From JBMNNU01 sp050942695 (GTDB lineage Bacteria > Chloroflexota > UBA6077): a stretch of DNA of 12,039 nt. The notes below the pieces were generated by a model, which saw only the letters and a program-made list of their open reading frames with translations, ran no database searches and was not told where the DNA came from. Position numbers and translations under genes: made by a program. The DNA is taken from positions 1 through 12,039 of the forward strand of contig JBMNNU010000087.1 of assembly GCA_050942695.1 (NCBI GenBank), written 5' to 3'. This document shows positions 6,664 to 12,039 of the stretch, in pieces. The number at the start of each line of letters is the position of its first letter. The first letter of the stretch is position 1.

Positions 6664-9531
6664 CTACTGGGCCTGGGTCTGGGTGTTGAGGTTGTTCAGA
6701 TCCTGCTCTAGCTTCTTAAGCTCCTCGCCGAATCCAGCCCAATCGCCGGTTCGCAGCAGCTCCATGGCCCTGTTGTAGTGGTCTTGAGCGGATTTGGCCA
6801 GATCGGATAAGGTAGGTATCGATGGAACAGTGCCTGGTTCCGCTTCGGGAGTACTAGCCTGAGCACCGGTGTCAGGCTGCCCCTGTGCTTGAGCAGCGGG
6901 GGCAATTCCTGCCAGGTCCAGCTTTCCATCATACAGATTGGCCAGCGCCTCCTGAAGGGTGGGCTCCATCACCACCCGGTTGCCTGTGGAAACGATCACC
7001 CGCTTCAGTTCGGGTATAGATCCGCTATCCGCCTGCAGGTAGACCGGCTCCACATACAGGTTAGCCTGGCCAACGGGGATCGCCAGCAGATTACCCCTGA
7101 TCACCTTGGATCCCTGTCTGCTCCAAAGTGTGAATTGGGAGGAGATGGTGGGATCCTGGTTGATTCTCGCCTCCACCTGCATCGGACCGTAGATAAGCTT
7201 GTCCTTTGGGTATTTGTACACGATCAGCTTGCCGTAGTTGTCTCCATCTGATCGGGCGGCCAACCACGCGATCATGTTGTCCTTATTGGAAGGAGAGAAT
7301 GGGAGTAACTGGAGGAACTCCTCGCCGGACTCGCCTGGCAATCTCATTATCAGGTAGTAAGGCTCCACCGCCTGGCGATTATCAGCAAACACCTCTGTAG
7401 GGACGCTCCAGAGGTCCTCCTGGTTGTAAAACACCTGGGGGTCTTGCATGTGGAAAAGGCGGTACTTTTCCGCCTGGGCTTTGAACAGATCCTCCGGATA
7501 GCGAACGTGCGCCCTCAGAGAGTCCGGCATCTCATCCATAGCTGTGAAGAGATCGGGGAAGATCTTCTTGTAGGTAACAGCAAGCGGATCGTCCGGCTCA
7601 GCTAGATAGAAGCGAGCCGACCCATCGTAGGCGCTGATCACCACCTTCACGCTGTTTCGTATATAGTTGAATTCCCGCCCGGTTCGCACCTGCTGAGTGG
7701 CAAGACCCTGCTGAGATTGTACAGTCGTCTGGATAAACTCCTGATAGGGTGACGAATAGGGATAGCTCATACTGTAGGTGTAGGCATCCTGGATCCAATA
7801 GAGCTCACCATCAGCCACCACCAGGTAGGGATCCTGGTCAAGCATGAGGAAGGGAGCTATCTTCTGGACCCGTTGCTGGATTTCTCGGTGATAGAGCACC
7901 TGGCTGTCGGGTGTCAGGTATCCTGTGAACAGAATGTTGCCATCCCTGAAGTAGAGCGCGTATGCCAGCTTGTTGATGAACGAGTCCAACCGGACGCCCC
8001 CGCCACCTTGGTAGGTTCCGTACACATTCTCATCGCCCTTAGCGTAGTCGAACTCCTGGGCGGTCGTATTGACGATAACGTAGCCCGAGGTTTTCTCGCC
8101 GTAGTAGATCTGAGGTTTGGCGACCTCGATTGCCCCTTGTGGAGGGAGGTCCTTGACCACAAGGTGAGGCAATCCCTCACCAACGACCTCGGTTACAGGG
8201 CTCATGGCTAGGCCGTAGCCATGGGTAAACTGAAGCCGTCGCGTTACCCAGGTCTGCGCCTGATCAGCCAGCTTCTCGGGTGATAGCTCGCGAGCAGATA
8301 ACATTACCTGCCGGTAGCGACCGTCGATAGTGTACCGATCGATATCTACATCGTTGAAGTCGTAGTAGAGCCGAATCGCCTGTATCTGGTTATAGGTTTC
8401 CATAAGGGGACGGTGGTCCCAAAGCCTGATATTGTTGATAGTATCCGGGCTATCGAGTATCCACTCGGGGGTGACGGCATCTTCGGCCATGAAGTCTTGC
8501 TCTTCTATACGGTCCAGGCCGAAAGCCTGGCGGGTCATGTTGATCCCCGCCTCGATATAGGGTCTCTCCTTCTCCAGCTCGCTCGGCTCCACCTGCAGCT
8601 TCTGTACGATAGCCGGGTAAGCGCCTCCCAACAGTAGCGCCGCGGCAACCCACAGCCCCAATCCATATAAGGGCAGGGTAAACCCCCTGCGAAAAGCGCT
8701 AACTACGAACAGCGCCGCAGTGATACCCATGATACCCAACATGGCCCATAGCGACATCTGCCGGGCTGTAGCGTCGGTAAATCCCGCTCCAAAGGTCACG
8801 GAGCGGGTCGAATACACCAGGTCGAAGATCTGGATCCGGTAGGAAGCGGCCATGGCCAGGGCAATGAGCGCTGCAAGCAGCATCACATGCAGCTTGGCGC
8901 TTCTGTGGTTGTTGAATACCTCCAGGTCCAGATTGATCCTCTCTTCGGAAATGCTGACGACGTAAACCGCCACCGTCAACAACAAGACTAAGATGAGAGC
9001 GGAGAACAGCCAACCCTGGAGGAAGCGATAGAAGGGAAGAGTAAAGAAGTAGAAACCCACATCCTGGTTGAAAAGGGGATCAGCAACGCCAAATGTCGTG
9101 GAGTTCAGAAATTTCAGAGCGGTTTCCCACTGCCCGGCCGCCGAAAATCCCATAACCACGCTCAATCCGATAGCGATGAGAATCGCGGCTCGCAGTATCC
9201 ACCTTCGAGATGTTCCCTGGTCCTGCTGGACGATATAGGCAACTCCGTCTTGCTCTCGAATCGATACTGATGACCGGGTTTTGGACTCCGCAGTCTTAGT
9301 CAACAACAGGCTTGGCAGGGCAAGGAGCATGAACGCGATCGCCCCTACGGCGAATGCGAGCACCTTAGACTGCAATACAGTTATGAAAACACTCTGGTAT
9401 CCCAAACTCCCAAACCAGAGCCAATCGGTATATAGTCCGATTGCTCCAGATGCCACCTCAACGGCCAGGAATAATCCTCCCACAACCGCCATCAACATTA
9501 ACTGTCGTTTTATCGCTCGACCTTCTGGCAA
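6664..9531 (-). CDS. UPF0182 (COG1615) integral membrane protein of unknown function
   Basis: A 955-residue protein, in the usual 900-1000 range of this uncharacterised family. The N-terminal third holds about seven membrane helices, beginning at residues 9-30, with the family block YTDWLWFGSLGYQSVF near 34-49. The large remainder is predicted outside the membrane. Further family blocks in order: DPLFNQDVGFYFFTLPFYR, VEPSELEKERPYIEAGI with TRQAFGLDRI, NIRLWDHRPLMETYNQIQ, VDIDRYTIDGRYRQVMLSAR, FTHGYGLAMSP, PQIYYGE and WIQDAYTYSMSYPYSSPY. The C-terminus is a low-complexity stretch (roughly Ala/Pro/Gly/Gln) followed by a charged helix (YNRAMELLRTGDWAGFGEELKK) that may be a coiled coil. The start is TTG at 9531, chosen because AAGGAGG lies 6 bases upstream. 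The gene stands alone between a promoter candidate and a hairpin. No function is established for the family; it is frequent in Actinobacteria, Cyanobacteria and Chloroflexota. Confidence 0.93.
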   Translation of the reverse strand: MPEGRAIKRQLMLMAVVGGLFLAVEVASGAIGLYTDWLWFGSLGYQSVFITVLQSKVLAFAVGAIAFMLLALPSLLLTKTAESKTRSSVSIREQDGVAYIVQQDQGTSRRWILRAAILIAIGLSVVMGFSAAGQWETALKFLNSTTFGVADPLFNQDVGFYFFTLPFYRFLQGWLFSALILVLLLTVAVYVVSISEERINLDLEVFNNHRSAKLHVMLLAALIALAMAASYRIQIFDLVYSTRSVTFGAGFTDATARQMSLWAMLGIMGITAALFVVSAFRRGFTLPLYGLGLWVAAALLLGGAYPAIVQKLQVEPSELEKERPYIEAGINMTRQAFGLDRIEEQDFMAEDAVTPEWILDSPDTINNIRLWDHRPLMETYNQIQAIRLYYDFNDVDIDRYTIDGRYRQVMLSARELSPEKLADQAQTWVTRRLQFTHGYGLAMSPVTEVVGEGLPHLVVKDLPPQGAIEVAKPQIYYGEKTSGYVIVNTTAQEFDYAKGDENVYGTYQGGGGVRLDSFINKLAYALYFRDGNILFTGYLTPDSQVLYHREIQQRVQKIAPFLMLDQDPYLVVADGELYWIQDAYTYSMSYPYSSPYQEFIQTTVQSQQGLATQQVRTGREFNYIRNSVKVVISAYDGSARFYLAEPDDPLAVTYKKIFPDLFTAMDEMPDSLRAHVRYPEDLFKAQAEKYRLFHMQDPQVFYNQEDLWSVPTEVFADNRQAVEPYYLIMRLPGESGEEFLQLLPFSPSNKDNMIAWLAARSDGDNYGKLIVYKYPKDKLIYGPMQVEARINQDPTISSQFTLWSRQGSKVIRGNLLAIPVGQANLYVEPVYLQADSGSIPELKRVIVSTGNRVVMEPTLQEALANLYDGKLDLAGIAPAAQAQGQPDTGAQASTPEAEPGTVPSIPTLSDLAKSAQDHYNRAMELLRTGDWAGFGEELKKLEQDLNNLNTQTQAQ

Positions 9532-9596
9532 TGGAACCCTCCTTATGCGCCGCGCACACTAGCCGCGTAGGCCATAACTCATCTACTAACGCCCAG

Positions 9597-9625
9597 AGCA
9601 TAACATATCGGAATCGATAGGTCAC
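9597..9625 (-). promoter_or_regulatory. Weak candidate promoter for the UPF0182 gene
   Basis: On the minus strand GTGACC (plus 9620-9625) and TATGCT (plus 9597-9602) are separated by 17 bases, each matching consensus at 4 of 6 positions. This would give a leader of about 60 bases before the TTG start. The location between the upstream terminator and the gene is right, but the match is modest. Confidence 0.35.
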
Positions 9626-9692
9626 GCACCCCGCGAACAGCTCCGCGAGCTAGAACATCAACCACAGACGCAGACTTCATGCCTACAAAAAA

Positions 9693-9716
9693 GGGGTAGA
9701 GCAACCGCTCTACCCT
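9693..9716 (-). terminator. Intrinsic terminator of the E3-binding-domain remnant
   Basis: GGGTAGAGC (9694-9702) pairs with GCTCTACCC (9707-9715), plus one G-T closing pair, with the loop AACC. On the minus strand the stem is followed directly by TTTTTT. It starts 28 bases past the stop codon at 9744. This is a textbook rho-independent terminator and implies that a transcribed minus-strand gene ends here. Confidence 0.85.
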
Positions 9717-9743
9717 ATCAAATAAAATCGATAAAATCGCCAG

Positions 9744-10019
9744 CTACTCTGCCAACAGCAGCTCCGCTGGCTTCTCGATCAGCTCCCCTCCTGGGATCGC
9801 GGGCGGCTCGACCGCCTCTTTTGCCACAACAGGTCTCGGAGCCTCGGCTACGGGCTTTGCACCAACAGCCTCTACCGCCGCCCGCACGTCAGCCTCCACG
9901 ATCCGCCCTCCAGGTCCTGTGCCCTTAAGGCTGCTCAGATCAACGCCCAGCTTCTTTGCCAGCAGCTTGGCAGCGGGCGCTGTGCTCGCTCGCGTTGAGT
10001 GCCCTGGACCTGCCTTTGG
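9744..10019 (-). pseudogene. 5'-truncated gene remnant with an E2-type peripheral-subunit (E3) binding domain
   Basis: The frame between the in-frame stop at 10020-10022 and the stop at 9744-9746 encodes 91 residues with no ATG, GTG or TTG before the domain. It includes TAPAAKLLAKKLGVDLSS followed by LKGTGPGGRIVEADVRAAVE. This is the signature of the small domain with which dihydrolipoamide acyltransferases (E2 of 2-oxoacid dehydrogenases) hold the E3 subunit. In a complete E2 it sits between the lipoyl and catalytic domains. Here neither is present: upstream bases 10023-10149 show no related frame, and downstream there is an acidic, proline-rich tail (PPAIPGG...LLLAE), a stop and a strong terminator. 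The natural 3' end thus seems intact and the 5' end lost. Alternatives are a frameshifted gene, a stand-alone domain using a non-standard start, or the C-terminus of another protein type that carries this fold. The domain call is firm; its status as a pseudogene is inferred. Confidence 0.7.
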
Positions 10020-10058
10020 CTACCTATGCAGCGGTCAGTAATGCCGCATCGCACTTTG

Positions 10059-10087
10059 TTGACAGCCCCGCGCCCTACATATATCCT
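10059..10087 (+). promoter_or_regulatory. Promoter of csoR-copA
   Basis: A perfect TTGACA (10059-10064) is followed after 17 bases by TATCCT (10082-10087), which matches the -10 consensus at 4/6. Transcription would start near 10094, inside or next to the C/G-tract palindrome, about 55 bases before the csoR ATG. Confidence 0.65.
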
Positions 10088-10090
10088 ATA

Positions 10091-10120
10091 CATATATCCC
10101 CCCCCAGGGGGGGGAGGGGG
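10091..10120. promoter_or_regulatory. Probable CsoR operator (C8-A-G8 palindrome)
   Basis: CATATAT is followed by eight C (10098-10105), A (10106), eight G (10107-10114), A and five more G. CsoR/RcnR-family repressors are known to bind AT-flanked inverted repeats with C- and G-tracts. The palindrome covers the expected transcription start of csoR, which fits autorepression of csoR-copA that is relieved by Cu(I). Confidence 0.65.
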
Positions 10121-10149
10121 TTAGGAATCGAATCGTAACCGAGGGCTAG

Positions 10150-10437
10150 ATGAGAGATCCGAAACTGAAGCTTGATCTGCTGAATCGGCTGAAGAGTATC
10201 GAGGGCCACATCCGTGGTATCCAGCGGATGGTGGAGGAAGAGCGATACTGCGTCGACATACTCAACCAATCGGCCGCCGTCCAGAAAGCTCTGGAAAAAG
10301 TTGACGCGATGATCCTGGAAAACCATCTGGAGAACTGCGTCACCACCGCCATCCGCGGGGACGACGCTGCGGAGCGGGAGAGGGTCCTGAGGGAACTGCT
10401 TATGCTGTTCAGCCAGAGGTCAGCTATTAGCAATTAG
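10150..10437 (+). CDS. csoR: CsoR-family copper-sensing transcriptional repressor
   Basis: A 95-residue all-helical DNA-binding protein of the CsoR/RcnR (DUF156) family, which is usually 85-120 residues. The N-terminal block LLNRLKSIEGHIRGIQRMVE (10-29) is typical. The copper ligand set is present: Cys34 in RYCVDIL, and His59 and Cys63 in ENHLENC. This C-H-C pattern marks Cu(I)-sensing CsoR rather than Ni/Co-sensing RcnR or persulfide-sensing CstR. The tetramer represses its promoter without copper bound and is released by Cu(I). The start is ATG with GAGGG 4 bases upstream. A promoter and a G/C-tract operator precede it, and copA follows on the same strand after 220 bp. The last four codons and the stop (SAISN) lie in heptamer repeat DNA, so the C-terminal tail may have been altered by the repeats. 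Confidence 0.93.
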   Translation: MRDPKLKLDLLNRLKSIEGHIRGIQRMVEEERYCVDILNQSAAVQKALEKVDAMILENHLENCVTTAIRGDDAAERERVLRELLMLFSQRSAISN

Positions 10438-10456
10438 CTTTCAGCTATTAGCTATC
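10422..10456. repeat. AGCTNNN heptamer cluster overlapping the csoR stop
   Basis: Five tandem 7-base units, AGCTATT, AGCAATT, AGCTTTC, AGCTATT and AGCTATC, start inside the end of csoR and run across its stop codon (10435-10437). A degenerate sixth unit (GGCAGCC) may follow. This is low-complexity repeat DNA, not coding in its own right. Confidence 0.8.
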
Positions 10457-10496
10457 GGCAGCCAGTCATAGGTGCCTAACAAAGCTAACAGGACCA

Positions 10497-10575
10497 ATCC
10501 ACAGATTTTGCCGATTACACAGAGAATTCGTAAGGTCCATATAGCTATTCTGTGATCTCTGTGAAATCTGTGGAT
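10497..10575. repeat. Imperfect inverted repeat in the csoR-copA spacer
   Basis: ATCCACAGATTT (10497-10508) is the exact reverse complement of AAATCTGTGGAT (10564-10575). Inside it, CACAGAGA (10518-10525) pairs with TCTCTGTG (10556-10563), leaving a 9-base bulge on the left side and a 30-base loop. The sequence resembles dispersed intergenic repeats of the CCACAGATTTCACAGAG type seen in many environmental genomes. There is no U-run, so it is not a normal terminator. Confidence 0.75.
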
Positions 10576-10604
10576 AAAAATCGTGCTGAATGTTGATAGT
10601 AAAA

Positions 10605-10646
10605 AGCTGACGGCTGAAAGCTGATAGCTGATAGTTGATAGCTTTA
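10605..10646. repeat. AGCTGAN heptamer cluster before copA
   Basis: Six 7-base units, AGCTGAC, GGCTGAA, AGCTGAT, AGCTGAT, AGTTGAT and AGCTTTA, end one base into the copA Shine-Dalgarno (AAGGA, 10646-10650). The first cluster (10422-10456) is built on the same AGCT-based 7-base period. Together the two clusters bracket the inverted repeat at 10497-10575. Confidence 0.8.
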
Positions 10647-10657
10647 AGGATAGAAGC

Positions 10658-12039
10658 ATGGCGATAAAAAACACAGACTCCGAGAGGGGAGAGAGGGCGA
10701 CCCTAGAGATAACGGGGATGACCTGCGCCTCCTGCTCGGCTCGAATAGAGAAGAATCTAGCGAAGACGCCCGGCGTGCTCCACGCAGCCGTCAACTTGGC
10801 CACAGAAAAGGCGATGGTGGAATACGATCCGGAGATCGTAGACCGTTCCAGAATCGTCGAGGTCGTCGAGGATCTCGGCTACGGCGTGAGGGAGGAGCAA
10901 CCGGTGACGATTACCTTCGGCGTTACCGGCATGACCTGCGCTTCCTGCTCCGCACGGGTCGAACGAACCCTCAAAAAGCTGCCGGGGGTGGAAACGGTCA
11001 ACGTCAACCTAGCCACGGAGAAGGCTACCGTTACCTACCGCCCCGGCCAGGCTTCCATGGATGATTTCCGCCATGCTGTCGAAGACGCTGGATACGGTGT
11101 CGTCCAGGAGCGAGTCCAAGCCGAGCAAGGAGAACTGGATGACTCCAGGGTGGCATCTCGGGATGAAGTGCTCCAAGCCCGCAACAGGGCGATCGTCGCT
11201 TTGGGGATAGGTGTGCTGATCTTTCTGGGAAGCATGGGGCCGATGGTGGGGTGGACGATTCCGCTGCTGAGCAACCCCTACGTCCTGTGGGCGCTGGCTA
11301 CCCCGGTACAGTTCTGGGCCGGCTGGCAGTTCTACAGGGGCGCGTGGGCTGCTGCCAAGCACTTCAGCTCCAATATGAACACCCTGATCGCCCTGGGAAC
11401 GAGCGCCGCCTACTTCTACAGCGTAGCGGCGATCCTGTTCCCTCAACTGTTCCACACCACCGGCCAGATGCCTGAGCTGTACTTCGACTCCTCGGCCGTG
11501 ATCATCGGACTGATCCTGGTGGGCAAGTACCTGGAGGCCAGGGCTAAAGGTCAGGCGGGTGAGGCGATCAAGAAGCTGATGGGAATGCAGGCTAAAACGG
11601 CGCGTGTGATCCGCAACGGCACCGAGGAGGACGTGCCGGTGGAGTCCGTTCAGATCGGTGACGTCATACTGGTCCGGCCGGGGGAAAAGGTCCCGGTGGA
11701 CGGGGTGGTGCTGGATGGCCGCTCGTCCCTCGATGAGTCGATGATCACCGGCGAGAGCATCCCTGTGGAGAAGGGGCCGGGCGACTCCGTGATCGGGGCT
11801 ACCCTGAACAAGACAGGGAGCTTCAAGTTCCAGGCCACTAAGGTCGGCAAGGACACGACCCTTGCCCAGATAATCCGCCTGGTAGAAGAGGCGCAGGGGT
11901 CCAAGGCGCCTATCCAACGGTTGGCCGACGTCATCTCCAGCTACTTCGTCCCGACGGTAATAGCGATAGCAGTGGTGACCTTCGCGGTGTGGTACCTGTT
12001 CGGCCCCGCTCCGGCGTTCACCTACGCGCTGCTCAACTT
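10658..12039 (+). CDS. copA: Copper-exporting P1B-type ATPase CopA, 3' end beyond window
   Basis: The frame is open from ATG at 10658 to the right edge, 460 codons of a protein that is usually 750-830 residues. Two N-terminal heavy-metal-associated domains carry GMTCASC at residues 20-26 and 91-97 (Cu(I)-binding C23/C26 and C94/C97). Membrane helices begin near residue 183 (IVALGIGVLIFLGSMGPMV), followed by the copper-ATPase block SSNMNTLIALGTSAAYFYS (237-255). The actuator domain has the TGES dephosphorylation motif (364-367), preceded by RPGEKVPVDGVV. The membrane CPC motif, the DKTGT phosphorylation site and the nucleotide-binding domain should lie just past the edge. It pumps Cu(I) out of the cytoplasm at the cost of ATP. 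The Shine-Dalgarno AAGGA is 7 bases from ATG. It is downstream of csoR on the same strand with no terminator between, so it is very likely under CsoR control. Confidence 0.96.
   Translation, partial: MAIKNTDSERGERATLEITGMTCASCSARIEKNLAKTPGVLHAAVNLATEKAMVEYDPEIVDRSRIVEVVEDLGYGVREEQPVTITFGVTGMTCASCSARVERTLKKLPGVETVNVNLATEKATVTYRPGQASMDDFRHAVEDAGYGVVQERVQAEQGELDDSRVASRDEVLQARNRAIVALGIGVLIFLGSMGPMVGWTIPLLSNPYVLWALATPVQFWAGWQFYRGAWAAAKHFSSNMNTLIALGTSAAYFYSVAAILFPQLFHTTGQMPELYFDSSAVIIGLILVGKYLEARAKGQAGEAIKKLMGMQAKTARVIRNGTEEDVPVESVQIGDVILVRPGEKVPVDGVVLDGRSSLDESMITGESIPVEKGPGDSVIGATLNKTGSFKFQATKVGKDTTLAQIIRLVEEAQGSKAPIQRLADVISSYFVPTVIAIAVVTFAVWYLFGPAPAFTYALLN

Larger units (their letters stand above)
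10023..10149. other. Intergenic region between the E3-binding remnant and csoR
   Basis: Apart from the csoR promoter and operator, nothing coding is seen. I looked on the minus strand for the missing 5' part of the E3-binding remnant in all frames and found only short frames with early stops and no lipoyl-domain-like sequence. Confidence 0.5.

Noticed and set aside
9956..10138. 60-aa plus-strand frame before csoR
   Set aside because: It runs across the E3-binding remnant, the csoR promoter and the G-tract operator, and encodes no recognisable sequence.
10441..10803. 120-aa minus-strand frame with ISYQLSAVSF-type repeats
   Set aside because: The repeated residues are simply the heptamer repeats and spacer translated, and the frame overlaps the start of copA on the opposite strand.
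11009..11917. 302-aa minus-strand open frame
   Set aside because: It is antisense to copA, which has clear HMA and TGES motifs. The His/Arg/Gln-rich composition is typical of a shadow frame in GC-rich DNA.

Overview
The window looks like bacterial chromosome from an anaerobic or microaerophilic lineage. Chloroflexota is my best guess, not proven. The reasons are a DsrAB-type sulfite reductase, a 955-residue UPF0182 membrane protein, a LysM/NlpC-P60 envelope enzyme with threonine/proline-rich linkers, frequent GTG/TTG starts, and heptanucleotide repeats between genes. No RNA gene, CRISPR array, transposase or phage gene was recognised.

Layout: everything from base 1 to about 10,020 lies on the minus strand. 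Reading in the direction of transcription (right to left): a start-less remnant carrying an E2-type peripheral-subunit-binding domain (9744-10019) with a clear terminator; a UPF0182 gene (6664-9531); a secreted or membrane-anchored peptidoglycan hydrolase with three LysM domains (4857-6464), with its own promoter and a 19-bp terminator; an unrecognised 168-residue protein (4134-4640) followed 90 bp later by cstA (2397-4043), which ends at a 17-bp terminator; and the siroheme sulfite reductase pair dsrA (973-2178, possibly to 2226) and dsrB (1-885, cut by the left edge). From 10,150 rightward, on the plus strand, lie a CsoR copper-sensing repressor and a CopA-type copper-exporting P1B ATPase, which runs off the right edge.

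How the genes fit together: csoR and copA form a classic copper-export operon. A TTGACA/TATCCT promoter is followed at once by a C8-A-G8 palindrome that fits a CsoR operator. DsrA and DsrB should form one dissimilatory-type sulfite reductase, but no other dsr gene (dsrC, dsrMKJOP) is in view. CstA suggests uptake of peptides or pyruvate. The UPF0182 and NlpC/P60 genes appear to be independent envelope genes.

Most worth a second look: (1) the DsrB-like subunit carries a DsrA/assimilatory-type Cx5C...Cx3C siroheme-cluster motif in place of the usual DsrB arrangement; (2) families of 7-bp tandem repeats sit in both the dsrA-dsrB and csoR-copA spacers and in each case run into the stop codon of the upstream gene; (3) an E3-binding-domain gene remnant has an intact 3' end and terminator but no 5' end, next to the copper operon.
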